A stretch of DNA of 64,000 nt, from contig CAYQQJ010000018.1 of assembly GCA_964419935.1 (NCBI GenBank), positions 1 through 64,000 on the forward strand. Reading direction: 5' to 3'. This DNA is from CAYQQJ01 sp964419935 (GTDB lineage Bacteria > Pseudomonadota > Gammaproteobacteria > Pseudomonadales > Cellvibrionaceae). The notes under the pieces were generated by a model, which searched no databases, was not told where the DNA came from, and saw only the letters and a program-made list of their open reading frames with translations. The position numbers were made by a program, and so were the translations under genes. Positions 52,051 to 63,774 of the stretch are shown here, in pieces; positions within the stretch are counted from its first letter, which is position 1, and each line of letters opens with the position of its first letter.

Positions 52051-52079
52051 CTTGAAAGCGAGCACTGGAATCCAGACAT
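52051..52079 (+). promoter_or_regulatory. clpX: Possible sigma-32 promoter of clpX
   Basis: A perfect CTTGAAA -35 element is followed 14 bp later by CCAGACAT, a poor match to the CCCCATNT -10 consensus. It lies about 97 bp upstream of the clpX start in the clpP-clpX gap. The remainder of that gap shows no clear terminator. Confidence 0.3.
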
Positions 52080-52175
52080 AAGGGTCACCTGAAATGTTGA
52101 CGCGGGGTTATAGGAGTTTTTCCTCAACCGCCTTAACTTTTCCCGGCCCCCAATACGATACGGCGGAGAGGTTTG

Positions 52176-53465
52176 ATGACCGATCATAACGGTGACGGCG
52201 ACGATAACGGCAAGTTGCTTTACTGTTCCTTTTGCGGCAAAAGCCAGCATGAGGTGCGCAAGTTAATAGCAGGCCCTTCAGTATTCATCTGTGATGAGTG
52301 TGTGGACCTGTGCAACGATATTATTCGCGAGGAAATACAGGAAAGCACAACTGACGGCGGTGGCGATAAGTTGCCCACCCCGAAAGAGATTTCTGCAACC
52401 CTGGATGACTATGTCATCGGCCAGCAGGATGCCAAAAAAGTCCTGGCCGTCGCGGTATACAACCACTACAAGCGCTTGCGCTTTGGTAGTCAGAAGAAGT
52501 CCAAGGATGAGGTTGAACTCGGTAAGAGCAACATTCTGCTGGTAGGGCCAACGGGTAGTGGTAAAACATTGCTGGCCGAGACCCTAGCGCGCTTGCTCAA
52601 TGTCCCTTTCACCATAGCTGATGCTACCACTTTGACGGAAGCCGGCTATGTGGGTGAGGATGTCGAGAATATCATCCAGAAGCTGTTGCAGAAGTGCGAT
52701 TACGATGTCGACAAGGCTCAGCAGGGTATTGTCTACATAGACGAAATCGACAAAATCTCGCGTAAATCCGACAATCCATCGATTACCCGTGATGTATCGG
52801 GTGAGGGCGTCCAGCAAGCGCTGTTGAAGCTCATCGAAGGTACTATTGCATCGGTGCCACCACAGGGTGGGCGCAAACATCCGCAGCAGGAATTTCTTCA
52901 GGTCGATACCGGCAATATCCTGTTTATCTGTGGCGGTGCCTTTGCTGGGCTGGATAAAGTGATACGGGATCGCTCTGAAAAGGGCGGCATAGGATTCAGC
53001 GCCGAAGTCAAGAGTAAAGATCGCAACAGGAATTTTGGACAGACCTTGAAAGACCTGGAGCCGGAAGATCTCGTGCGTTACGGCTTGATTCCTGAATTTG
53101 TCGGGCGCCTCCCGGTGATTGCCACTTTGGAAGAGTTGGATAAAGTGGCACTTGTAAAAATTCTTAAAGAACCAAAGAATTCGTTGGTCAAACAGTACAG
53201 CAAGCTCTTCGAAATGGAGAACGTCGAAGTGGATTTCCGTGATGATGCGCTCGAAGCCGTGGCATCCAAAGCGATGGAGCGTAAGATAGGTGCTCGAGGA
53301 CTGCGTTCGATCATGGAGTCTGTGTTGCTCGATACCATGTATCGTCTACCCTCGGAAGAGAACGTCGCCAAAGTAGTCGTTGACGAGTCAGTTATCAATG
53401 GTGAATCGGCGCCTCTCCTGGTGTATGAAAATGCGGAAACAGCGAAGGCTGTTCCAGATGACTAA
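52176..53465 (+). CDS. clpX: ATP-dependent Clp protease ATP-binding subunit ClpX
   Basis: AAA+ unfoldase that feeds substrates to ClpP. The 429-residue sequence has the N-terminal zinc-binding domain (Cys17, Cys20, Cys39, Cys42), Walker A GPTGSGKT, Walker B IVYIDEIDKIS, the RKSDNPSITRDVSGEGVQQALLKLIEGT sensor region and the GFSAEVK/IGF loop that docks on ClpP. ATG 52176 follows GGAGAGGT; a TTG lies one codon earlier. A good terminator follows. Confidence 0.98.
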   Translation: MTDHNGDGDDNGKLLYCSFCGKSQHEVRKLIAGPSVFICDECVDLCNDIIREEIQESTTDGGGDKLPTPKEISATLDDYVIGQQDAKKVLAVAVYNHYKRLRFGSQKKSKDEVELGKSNILLVGPTGSGKTLLAETLARLLNVPFTIADATTLTEAGYVGEDVENIIQKLLQKCDYDVDKAQQGIVYIDEIDKISRKSDNPSITRDVSGEGVQQALLKLIEGTIASVPPQGGRKHPQQEFLQVDTGNILFICGGAFAGLDKVIRDRSEKGGIGFSAEVKSKDRNRNFGQTLKDLEPEDLVRYGLIPEFVGRLPVIATLEELDKVALVKILKEPKNSLVKQYSKLFEMENVEVDFRDDALEAVASKAMERKIGARGLRSIMESVLLDTMYRLPSEENVAKVVVDESVINGESAPLLVYENAETAKAVPDD

Positions 53466-53480
53466 CCAAGCAAAGACTAA

Positions 53481-53505
53481 AAAGGGCTCATCAGAGCCCT
53501 TTTTT
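53481..53505 (+). terminator. Terminator of clpX
   Basis: Stem GGGCTC/GAGCCC flanked by A and T, 4-nt loop, then six T. Confidence 0.85.
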
Positions 53506-53548
53506 GTCTTTAGAGTTCAGTGGCACAATTTGTGATTGGTAAAATTGA

Positions 53549-53575
53549 CTTGTAATTAATCCAGTAGCCCCAACT
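53549..53575 (+). promoter_or_regulatory. lon: Sigma-32 type promoter of lon
   Basis: CTTGTAA and CCCCAACT separated by 12 bp, matching the sigma-32 consensus except at one -35 and two -10 positions. It lies about 65 bp upstream of the lon ATG. Heat-shock control of lon is established in E. coli. Confidence 0.5.
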
Positions 53576-53639
53576 GTAAGTAGAAGTCGCAATTTACCCA
53601 AGCTGCCGCCCGGCAGAAGACAGAGGCTGTTTAATAGAC

Positions 53640-56054
<2,415 letters not shown>

Positions 56055-56302
56055 TGAGTGAGCATAAGTTGGGCACTGGCGGGGCGGAAAGCGGCCATTC
56101 TGGTTGTTTTTCGAGCATTTAGTCGCATCTGTCGTAATTGTTTCACTTCTTCCTTGACCGCTCATTTGCCAGTTGGTATAAATCGCAATCGTTGTCGTTT
56201 TAGAGACGCTGGGCGCAGTGGTGGTCAAGAGTGCCGGTACATGATGACAGATGGTCTTTAAAGTAATTCAATTGTTATAGTCCATAATAAGAGGGGTTCA
56301 AA

Positions 56303-56575
56303 GTGAATAAATCAGAGCTGATCGAAGCTATTGCCGCATCTGCAGATATTTCAAAGGCAGCCGCTGGCCGTGCATTGGATGCAGTTACCGATTCCATTGC
56401 AGATGCGCTTAAAAATGGCGATCAGGTGGCATTGGTAGGCTTTGGTACGTTTGTAGTGAAGGAACGTGCTGCTCGCACTGGTCGCAACCCACAAACGGGT
56501 GCGCCAATTGAGATCGCAGCTGCAAAAATACCAAGCTTCAAAGCCGGTAAGGCGCTGAAAGACGCGGTAAATTAA
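56303..56575 (+). CDS. hupB: DNA-binding protein HU-beta
   Basis: A 90-residue nucleoid protein: MNKSELIEAIAASADISKAAAGRALDAVTDSIADAL, then the DNA-binding arm ARTGRNPQTGAPIEIAAAKIPSFKAGKALKDAVN. Length and ends are standard for HU-beta. The start is GTG 56303 behind GAGGGG. A 248-bp gap separates it from lon, enough for its own promoters. Confidence 0.97.
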   Translation: MNKSELIEAIAASADISKAAAGRALDAVTDSIADALKNGDQVALVGFGTFVVKERAARTGRNPQTGAPIEIAAAKIPSFKAGKALKDAVN

Positions 56576-56747
56576 TTTAGCCGCTTCTCGATATGGCGCT
56601 ATTGTTCAGAATACTTGTGTTCATTGAAGCTTCAGATAATCCGCGGGTTACCTGAAGCAAGTCTTCAGTAACCTTTGGGTTGTTAATAGCGAAGACGTCA
56701 TTCTCCACGTTCATTATTATAATCTGAACCAACAATAGCATCAGATA

Positions 56748-56775
56748 AAGGGCGCACTAAGTATGCGCCTTTTTT
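56748..56775 (+). terminator. Terminator of hupB
   Basis: Stem GGCGCA/TGCGCC with a 7-nt loop, preceded by A and followed by six T. It ends about 50 bp before ppiD. Confidence 0.8.
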
Positions 56776-56827
56776 ATGAGCCTTTTACTGAAGGCTTTTA
56801 ACAAGTTCGATCATCCCGAGGTAAACC

Positions 56828-58699
56828 ATGCTGCAGAGCCTTCGCGACAATATGAAAGGCACAGTCGCCGTTATCGTCATTGCAATCTTTGCTGTTCCCA
56901 TGGTGTTGATTGGTATAGAGCAGCTGTTCATGAGTTCAGGAAACAGCGATGTTGCAACTGTTGACGATACTGGTATTTCGCAAGCAGAACTGAGCCGCGC
57001 TGTTTATATGCGCAAGCAACGGATCTTGTCCCAAGAGGGAATAGATCCTAATGCTGAATTTCTCAAGGATGAAAACCTGCGTGGCCCGGTTCTGCAAAGC
57101 TTGACACAACAGGCAGCGTTGCTGAACGCGGCGAAAGAAAGTGGTATGGCAGTTTCCGAGACCGCGTTGTGGCAACAGATCACACAACAACCGCAATTTC
57201 AGGTTGATGGCATTTTCAATCAACAGCGATTTCGCCAGATAGTCGGTAACATGGGTTTTACAACGGCGACCTATTTGGAGGCTTTAACAGAAGGCGTATT
57301 GCTGGATCATCAAAACTCGGGTGTGGTGTCCACAGGCTTCTTGACTGATAAAGAAATTCAGCAGTTTGTTGCATTGGCGCAGCAAACGCGAAGCTTCTTC
57401 AGTGTCACAATCTCGAGATCCGAAGTTGAAAATTCCATCGAAGTGAGTGATGCGGAAATATCTGCGTTTTATAATGAACATGTCGACCAGTTCAAAGTGC
57501 CTGAAAAGGTTGCGTTGAATTACATTAAAGTCGATATAGAAACATTGGCTGAACGCCAGGAAATTGGTGAGGCTGACATCCGCGCACAGTACGAGCAGGA
57601 AATAGCGGCTTTCGATGCGCAGCCGCAATATCAGATTGCGCATATTTTGGTCGAAGAATCCGATCAAACGGCTGAAAAGCTGCAGCGCATTCAAGATGCC
57701 CTCGCTGCAGGCGAAGAATTTGCTGATGTGGCTCAAGAGCATTCCGATGACTTGGGTAGCCGAGATAATGGTGGCTTTCTGGGAGCTGTGACAACCGGTG
57801 TTTTCCCTCAACCTTTCGAGAAAGCGGTTTACGGCTTGGAAGAGGGCGAGGTCTCAGAGCCGGTCAAAACAGATGCAGGCACCCATATCATCAAGGTGGT
57901 CGACAAGACTGTTCCAGCTGTTCCGTCCTTTGCGGAACGTAAAAATGACATCGAAAAAGCTCTTCGACGATCACTGGCACAGCAAAAACTGGTTGATATC
58001 TCTGAGCAACTGGATGAGTTGACCTACAGTGCGTCTGATCTCGAGGCTGCAGCCCGCGAACTGGACCTGGAGATCGAATCGACCGAGCTGTTCACTCGCA
58101 ATGGTGGGCAAGGTCTGGCTGGTGAGCGCGCAGTTGTCAACGCTGCTTTTTCCGAGGATGTTCTGGAAGGAGGGCACAACAGTGCTGTTTTGGAACTGGC
58201 GGATAACGCACTGACGGTTGTACGCATTGCGGATCATCAGCCCGAACGCACACAGCCGTTGGAGGAGGTCGTCGACACGGTCAGGGAGCAAATTTCCGCG
58301 GACAAGACGCTAGCGGCGTTGGCCGACCTCGCAGAGAATGCACAAAAGGCCATTATGGGTGGTACTGAGCCTGCGGCATTTGCTGAGGAAAATGGCTACG
58401 CGTTTGAGCAAAAGTCAGATGTTAGCCGTAGTGATGTAGAGGTTGACCGTTTGCTAATGCGACGATTGTTCTCCATGCCTTTGCCGGATGGTGATCAGCC
58501 GGTAGTTGAACCTTTTCCAATGGGAGAGGGTGATTACGTGGTATTGGGGCTCACAGAGGTGATGCCGGGGACAATGGATTCGGTTGAAGATGCGCAATTG
58601 GCAGCAATGCGGTCGCAACTCGCCGCGCAACAAGGTGACTTTGAAGCCAATAGCTACAGCCAGGACATCGTGAACTCGGCGAAGATCGAAATTCACTGA
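56828..58699 (+). CDS. ppiD: Periplasmic folding chaperone PpiD
   Basis: Inner-membrane-anchored SurA-like chaperone, 623 residues. A single N-terminal helix (VAVIVIAIFAVPMVLIGIEQLF) anchors it; a SurA-N-like helical domain follows, then a parvulin domain at about 265-365 (YQIAHILVEES, DLGSRDNGGFLGAVTTGVFPQPFEKAVYGLEEGEVSEPVKTDAGTHIIKV). In E. coli PpiD works near the Sec translocon and its parvulin domain is inactive. GAGGTAAACC sets ATG 56828. lon-hupB-ppiD is a conserved order. Confidence 0.95.
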   Translation: MLQSLRDNMKGTVAVIVIAIFAVPMVLIGIEQLFMSSGNSDVATVDDTGISQAELSRAVYMRKQRILSQEGIDPNAEFLKDENLRGPVLQSLTQQAALLNAAKESGMAVSETALWQQITQQPQFQVDGIFNQQRFRQIVGNMGFTTATYLEALTEGVLLDHQNSGVVSTGFLTDKEIQQFVALAQQTRSFFSVTISRSEVENSIEVSDAEISAFYNEHVDQFKVPEKVALNYIKVDIETLAERQEIGEADIRAQYEQEIAAFDAQPQYQIAHILVEESDQTAEKLQRIQDALAAGEEFADVAQEHSDDLGSRDNGGFLGAVTTGVFPQPFEKAVYGLEEGEVSEPVKTDAGTHIIKVVDKTVPAVPSFAERKNDIEKALRRSLAQQKLVDISEQLDELTYSASDLEAAARELDLEIESTELFTRNGGQGLAGERAVVNAAFSEDVLEGGHNSAVLELADNALTVVRIADHQPERTQPLEEVVDTVREQISADKTLAALADLAENAQKAIMGGTEPAAFAEENGYAFEQKSDVSRSDVEVDRLLMRRLFSMPLPDGDQPVVEPFPMGEGDYVVLGLTEVMPGTMDSVEDAQLAAMRSQLAAQQGDFEANSYSQDIVNSAKIEIH

Positions 58700-58730
58700 T
58701 CGGTTGAGTATTCGCAAATGAAAGTAAACA

Positions 58731-58754
58731 AAGCGGCCCAGACGGGCCGTTTTT
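58731..58754 (+). terminator. Terminator of ppiD
   Basis: Stem CGGCCC/GGGCCG with loop AGAC and five T. Confidence 0.85.
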
Positions 58755-58846
58755 CATTTGGGATGCTAAAGCAACTTTCCAATTATGGGCGGCGCAGTGA
58801 GCCGCCCATCCGGCAACAGCAACGCGCGCTATAATGTAGTGGCTTC

Positions 58847-59671
58847 TCAGATAGGAAGTACGGTGAGCTGGGGTAAGGGGCCGGCGCCGAGGTAGGATGG
58901 CATATTTGCCTGCAAGGCCCGCCAGGAGGGCGAGTCCCTGGTGAGTATCACCTGGTGAGGGCCAAGGTAGGCCTGGTCGGTACCGCCGATCTGTGAAAGC
59001 CAGTAACCCACCCGCCGGGCGATTGCTTCACCGGAATCAACCCACTGAAATTGCCGGGGCAAGGCCAGCTCCTTCAGTTCCCCCGCCAACAGTGGAAAAT
59101 GGGTGCAAGCCAGGACGATGGTATCCATCGCAGTGGCTTCCGGTCGATCGATCAGGCTTCGGAGCTCCCGGTCAATCAAGGCCTCATTGATCCGGTTGCC
59201 AAATAATTTGTGCTCGGCCTGGAGTACCAGTTCACTGGTACCGTGAAGGATTACTTTGCAGTCCACGGCGTGGTCAGCTATCAGCTGTCGTGTGTAGGGG
59301 CGTGTTACGGTCGCGGGTGTGGCAAGTATGCCGATGGTCCGGGTTTGTGAGATTAGTGCGGCCGGTTTTATCGCCGGCACAACACCGACGAACGGGATAT
59401 CAAATCGATCTCTCAGTTGGGGCAACGTCAGCGTGCTGGCGGTGTTACAGGCAACAACGATGACGTCAGGCCGGGTGGCGCCAATAAGGGCCGCTATAAC
59501 GCGCTGAACGCGGGTTACAAGCGTTTGTGGATCTTTGGTGCCATAGGGGAATTGGGCATTGTCGGAGGCATAAGTGAGGCGGCATGAGGGATACGCTGAG
59601 AGCACTTCCCGCGCAACACTGAGGCCGCCGACACCGGAATCGAAAATCAAAACGTGGGGGTTGACGCTCAT
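58847..59671 (-). CDS. murI: Glutamate racemase
   Basis: Makes D-glutamate for peptidoglycan. The fold signature FDSGVGGLSV is at the N-terminus (Asp11); the two catalytic cysteines lie in VVACNTAS (Cys75) and LACTHFPLL (Cys189). From ATG 59671 the protein has 274 residues, normal for the family; the open frame runs 36 bp further up. It is divergent from rmuC; depending on starts the two 5' ends lie within about 30 bp. No terminator is clear at its 3' end, which faces ppiD across 147 bp. Confidence 0.94.
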   Translation of the reverse strand: MSVNPHVLIFDSGVGGLSVAREVLSAYPSCRLTYASDNAQFPYGTKDPQTLVTRVQRVIAALIGATRPDVIVVACNTASTLTLPQLRDRFDIPFVGVVPAIKPAALISQTRTIGILATPATVTRPYTRQLIADHAVDCKVILHGTSELVLQAEHKLFGNRINEALIDRELRSLIDRPEATAMDTIVLACTHFPLLAGELKELALPRQFQWVDSGEAIARRVGYWLSQIGGTDQAYLGPHQVILTRDSPSWRALQANMPSYLGAGPLPQLTVLPI

Positions 59672-59700
59672 AATGAGGCTTGGGCGCCCTGCGTATTCAT

Positions 59701-61308
59701 ATGGCAATGACTCTTGTTAGAATATCGACGATCATACCAAATCACCCATGGGTAAAACAGTCAGTGATAGAAGCTAGCTTGGAACCATTCAACATCCTAT
59801 TCGCCCTGTCTGCATTTGCGTTTGGCATCTGTTTGACGGGGATTGTTGCCGCTGTGTTTGTGCGGGCGGCAAAAAACAAAGGCCTAATGCAGGTTGAGCA
59901 TTTGGAAAATGAGCATCGTCTGGCGCTTTCTCAGCTTCATCATCAGAACGAAGAATCAAACCGGCGAGTTTCTGTGCTGCACGCTGAGCAGGCTGAAAAT
60001 CAGCAGCAACTGCGGGCGGCGGAGTTGGAGGCCCGGAAGCTGGATGCGGAATTATCCGCCGCGAAGGCAACACTGGGCGGACTGAGCACCTTGCAAGAGC
60101 GGTTCGATGTGACCAACAGCGAAGTCAAAAATTTGCGGGAGAAAAACGCACAACTGGAAACTCGACTACAAGAGCATACCAAACAACGCGCTGAGGAGTT
60201 GGCATTGTTGGCGGAAGCAAAAAAATCCCTCACCCATGAATTCGAACAAACCGCAAACCGAATCTTCGATGCGAAGCAACAGCAGTTCAGCAGTACCAGC
60301 AAGATCAATTTGGAGCAGGTGTTGTCACCATTCAAACAACAGTTGGGTGATTTTCATAAACGGGTGGAAGATATCTACCACAAGGAAAATTCGCAGCGCA
60401 ATCAGCTGGTCGGTCAGATAGCGGAGTTGCAGAAACAGGCTCAGCAGATCAGCAGCGATGCGGTGAGCCTTGCCCGCGCACTTAAAGGGGATAACAAGGC
60501 TCAGGGCAACTGGGGCGAAATTGTGCTGGAACGCCTCCTTGAACAATCCGGCTTGGAGAAGGGGCGGGAGTACGACACCCAGGTATCCCTGGTGAATGCC
60601 AGCGGCAGACGGTTCCAGCCGGACGTCATCGTGCGCTTGCCTGATAACAAGGACATCATTATTGATGCCAAGGTTTCCCTGATCAATTATGAAAAATACT
60701 ATTCCTGCGAAACAGAACAGGAACGGGATGTGGCGATAAAGGGGCATATTGAATCTTTGCGTGCGCATATTCGCGGTTTGAGTATCAAGGAATATGAAGG
60801 CCTGGAAGGTGTGCGAACATTGGATTTTGTGTTCATTTTCGTTCCAGTGGAGGCGGCCTATCTACTTGCCATGCAACATTCGCCAACGCTGTTCAAGGAG
60901 GCTTACGACAAGAATATTGTGCTTGTCAGCCCGTCGAGCCTGATGGTGGCATTGCGTACTGTGGAAACAATTTGGCGGCATGAGAAACAGAATAAAAATG
61001 CTGAAAAAATGGCTGTCAGTGCGGGCCGTTTGTACGACCAGTTTGTTATGGTTGGCAAATCGCTGGAAGAGCTTGGGGGTTGTCTCAATCGAGCTCACGA
61101 TTCCTATGATAAAACCTGGAAGCGCCTCTCCGGCGGGAGAGGGAATCTGTTGCGGCGCATGGAAGACATTCGCAAGCTGGGCGCGAAGACGAACAAGACC
61201 CTGCCGGAAAGCATGAGTCGGGAGCTGGATATCAATGAGCTGGATGAGCCGATTGATTCCGTACAGCTTTCCTATGTGACGGCGGATGGTGATGATGATG
61301 ACGAATGA
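59701..61308 (+). CDS. rmuC: DNA recombination protein RmuC
   Basis: RmuC-family protein that limits recombination at inverted repeats; it has a PD-(D/E)xK-like nuclease core. An N-terminal membrane helix (FNILFALSAFAFGICLTGIVAAVFV) is followed by a long coiled coil (about 60-200) and the RmuC domain (GNWGEIVLERLLEQSGLEKGREYDTQ, FQPDVIVRLPDNKDIIIDAKVSL, VFIFVPVEAAYLLAM). The start is uncertain: ATG 59701 or 59707, TTG 59680, or GTG 59764, none with a good ribosome binding site. The end overlaps the next gene by 23 bp. Confidence 0.93.
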   Translation: MAMTLVRISTIIPNHPWVKQSVIEASLEPFNILFALSAFAFGICLTGIVAAVFVRAAKNKGLMQVEHLENEHRLALSQLHHQNEESNRRVSVLHAEQAENQQQLRAAELEARKLDAELSAAKATLGGLSTLQERFDVTNSEVKNLREKNAQLETRLQEHTKQRAEELALLAEAKKSLTHEFEQTANRIFDAKQQQFSSTSKINLEQVLSPFKQQLGDFHKRVEDIYHKENSQRNQLVGQIAELQKQAQQISSDAVSLARALKGDNKAQGNWGEIVLERLLEQSGLEKGREYDTQVSLVNASGRRFQPDVIVRLPDNKDIIIDAKVSLINYEKYYSCETEQERDVAIKGHIESLRAHIRGLSIKEYEGLEGVRTLDFVFIFVPVEAAYLLAMQHSPTLFKEAYDKNIVLVSPSSLMVALRTVETIWRHEKQNKNAEKMAVSAGRLYDQFVMVGKSLEELGGCLNRAHDSYDKTWKRLSGGRGNLLRRMEDIRKLGAKTNKTLPESMSRELDINELDEPIDSVQLSYVTADGDDDDE

Positions 61309-61756
61309 AGCCTTGTGGTTGTCAGGCAGTCTGCTAATACTTGTTCTGGCAATAATTGCAGTCTATTACCACTGGCAACTTTACCAAATGCGCAAGTCTC
61401 GGGAGCAGGAGCTGGTTGTGGCGGCTGAAAAAGCGCACAAGCAGAGTATGGATATCAAGCGCAGTATTCACTTTATCGCGCGAGCACTTGAAGCAGAACA
61501 AGTTGGGCTCACGGAAGCCAGTATCCGAATCAGTGTGCTGCTGGATGCGTTGCAGGTGGATAACACCGTAAAGTCCGAGTTTTCCGCGTTCTACAAACTG
61601 GCTGATGATGCATCCCATATCCCTATTCTGGATGCCTGGAAATCACTGTCAAAAGCGAAGCGGGCCGAATTTTCCCGGGAAATCCAGGCAATGGAAGAGC
61701 AGTGTCATGATTCGGTTATGGATGCCGCTAGACGAATCCAGGGGCGTGATCTTTAG
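61286..61756 (+). CDS. DUF2489-like membrane-anchored protein
   Basis: A 150-156-residue protein with one N-terminal helix (ALWLSGSLLILVLAIIAVYYHWQLYQM) and a soluble helical domain (IKRSIHFIARALEAEQVGLTEASIRISVLLDAL...FYKLADDASHIPILDAW). This resembles the DUF2489 family, of unknown function. Several starts (ATG 61286, 61292, 61295, 61298) lie in a GATGATGATG run inside the end of rmuC, so the two genes are translationally coupled. No enzymatic motif is seen. Confidence 0.7.
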   Translation: MVMMMTNEALWLSGSLLILVLAIIAVYYHWQLYQMRKSREQELVVAAEKAHKQSMDIKRSIHFIARALEAEQVGLTEASIRISVLLDALQVDNTVKSEFSAFYKLADDASHIPILDAWKSLSKAKRAEFSREIQAMEEQCHDSVMDAARRIQGRDL

Positions 61757-61770
61757 TTTTGTGAGGTTTA

Positions 61771-62865
61771 TTACCGGGGCCGTCGGCTCAGCAACAAGCC
61801 GCACTCGCGATGTTCTGTATAAGGAAACTGATCAAAGAGAGCAAACTTTTCGATGCCATGAGTGGAGAACAGGCTTTTTACATCCCGTTGCAGTGTCCCC
61901 GGATTGCATGAAATATAAATGATATTGTCAAAGTTTCTGGCGAGATCAAGTGTGCCTTGATCAAGACCCGCTCGCGGTGGATCTACGAATAAGGTTCCAA
62001 AATTGAATGTATCGAGATCAATACCTTCCATGCGACGAAATTTTCGAACGCCTGCCATCGCCTCGACCAGCTCTTCACTGGACATGCGGACGAGCTGTAC
62101 GTTGGTGATCTTATTCTCTGCCAGGTTTGTCAGCGCCGTATTGACGGAGCTTTTCGATATTTCCGTAGCGAGCACCTTGTCAAACTGATCAGCCAGGGGC
62201 AGGGTGAAATTCCCGTTGCCGCAATACAATTCCAAAAGGTCGCCTTCCAATGGCCGGGCAACGTCGCAGGCCCAGTTCAGCATCTTTTCGCACACTGCAG
62301 CATTGGGTTGACTGAAGGCGGCTTCCACTTGGCGATAATGATAATCTCGACCACCCACGCGAAAAACCTCGTTGACGTAGTTGTTGCCGATGACAATCTT
62401 CTGTTTTTTGCTTCGGCCGATAATGCTGACCTTTAACTGCTGCGACAGTGTTTCCGCCAAGGCTGTCCATTCATCATCCAGCGGCCGGTGGTATATCAAA
62501 GTGACAACGGCTTCTCCTGTGGTCGATGTCAGAAACTCCACTTGAAAAAGACGTCTGCGAAGAATTTCTGTGGCATTGAAGGCGTGCAGCATTTTTGGCA
62601 TGAGTTCATTGATGAGCTCAGATGCCACAAGGAAATCGGTAATTATAAATGTCTTCTTCGCCTGGCCGGGTACATACATCGCGTAGCTGGCAGTATCGTC
62701 GGACAGCCATAATTTAAACTCGGCCCGCATGCGAAAGTGGCTGACGGGAGAGCGGAAGACTTCGAGTTCTGGCGATTGAAACTCCGCAAATTCGGCCTGC
62801 GTGGTTTGAGTTTTGGCTTCGAGCTGAGCGTCATATTGATCTGGGTAGACGAGATGGACCGACAT
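61771..62865 (-). CDS. trmA: tRNA (uracil-5-)-methyltransferase
   Basis: Makes m5U54 in the T-loop of tRNA with SAM. The 364-residue protein has no TRAM domain and no iron-sulfur cysteines, as expected for TrmA. Motifs: LLELYCGNGNFTLPLA (SAM), FVDPPRAGLD, the catalytic cysteine in IYISCNPGTLQRD and the general-base glutamate in PYTEHRECGLLL. The E. coli enzyme has 366 residues. It converges with the DUF2489 gene (14-bp gap) and diverges from yjbQ. Confidence 0.95.
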   Translation of the reverse strand: MSVHLVYPDQYDAQLEAKTQTTQAEFAEFQSPELEVFRSPVSHFRMRAEFKLWLSDDTASYAMYVPGQAKKTFIITDFLVASELINELMPKMLHAFNATEILRRRLFQVEFLTSTTGEAVVTLIYHRPLDDEWTALAETLSQQLKVSIIGRSKKQKIVIGNNYVNEVFRVGGRDYHYRQVEAAFSQPNAAVCEKMLNWACDVARPLEGDLLELYCGNGNFTLPLADQFDKVLATEISKSSVNTALTNLAENKITNVQLVRMSSEELVEAMAGVRKFRRMEGIDLDTFNFGTLFVDPPRAGLDQGTLDLARNFDNIIYISCNPGTLQRDVKSLFSTHGIEKFALFDQFPYTEHRECGLLLSRRPR

Positions 62866-63005
62866 GCAATAACCTTATGTGAGGGTGAACCGGCAGCGGG
62901 TATTGGCAGTGGGTATTATAGTTCCGAAAGGGCGCCTATAGCCACGGAAGCCCTATTTGGTTTTGATGAAAATGTAACGCGGCAAGTGAGAGCAAAGGGG
63001 GGAAC

Positions 63006-63413
63006 GTGATTGAGACCTTATCAGTGAAGGTGACAGGGCAAGGCTTGTACGATATCAGTGAGCGCGTGCATGGGTTGGTCGCCCGCGCAAATCACCCTGA
63101 GGGACTGTGTACACTTTTTATCAAGCACACGTCGGCAAGTCTGTTGGTCCAGGAGAATTATGACCCGAGTGTTCAGGTCGACCTGCAGAATTGGCTGAAC
63201 AGGTTGGTACCGGAGAATGATCCGCTCTATACCCATACCATTGAAGGGCCTGATGATATGCCTGCGCATATCAAAACCGCGTTGACCAATGTGTCGATTT
63301 CAATTCCCGTGGTGCAGGGGCAGCTGGCGCTTGGAACCTGGCAAGGTGTGTACCTGTGGGAGCATCGCGCCCACAGCGGAACCAGAGAGATAGTTGTGCA
63401 TCTTTCACCATGA
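63006..63413 (+). CDS. yjbQ: YjbQ (UPF0047) family protein
   Basis: A 135-residue soluble protein of the YjbQ family, which shows weak thiamine-phosphate synthase activity in vitro but has no agreed role. It contains the signatures GLCTLFIKHTSASLLVQENYDP and the final LGTWQGVYLWEHRAHSGTREIVVHL with a conserved histidine. The start is GTG 63006 after AAAGGGGGGAAC. It converges with tusE. Confidence 0.92.
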   Translation: MIETLSVKVTGQGLYDISERVHGLVARANHPEGLCTLFIKHTSASLLVQENYDPSVQVDLQNWLNRLVPENDPLYTHTIEGPDDMPAHIKTALTNVSISIPVVQGQLALGTWQGVYLWEHRAHSGTREIVVHLSP

Positions 63414-63438
63414 TGTTCGGTTGGGCGGGCAGCGCCCG

Positions 63439-63774
63439 TTAAAGGCAGTTGACGGGTCTGGGTAATCCAGCGATCTTGCTCGCTACCTTTGCGGGGCTGC
63501 CGGGAAACAGTCGCAAAAGGTAAATGCTTCCACCTTTCTCCTTTCCCAGATGATCGCCGAGATATTTTGTTAGTGGACGCATTGCCGGCGAGATCTCGAA
63601 TTGCTTATAGAACTGCTGTAGCAATTCGATGACTTCCCAATGGGCCGCCGTAAGCTCTATTCCTTCATTTTCCGCAATCACATCGGCAACGGCCGGAGAC
63701 CAGTCTGCAAGACAGCAGAGATAGCCTTCTGCGTCGGTGGCGATATGACAGTCGTTGATCCAGTAGCCGTTCAT
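63439..63774 (-). CDS. tusE: Sulfur carrier protein TusE (DsrC family)
   Basis: Last member of the Tus sulfur relay, passing persulfide sulfur to MnmA for 2-thiouridine in tRNA. The 111-residue protein has WSPAVADVIAENEGIELTAAHWEVIELLQQFY and MRPLTKYLG, and the essential penultimate cysteine in the C-terminal PRPVNCL. Its start overlaps the stop of tusB (TGATG), showing the usual tusBE coupling. Confidence 0.94.
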   Translation of the reverse strand: MNGYWINDCHIATDAEGYLCCLADWSPAVADVIAENEGIELTAAHWEVIELLQQFYKQFEISPAMRPLTKYLGDHLGKEKGGSIYLLRLFPGSPAKVASKIAGLPRPVNCL

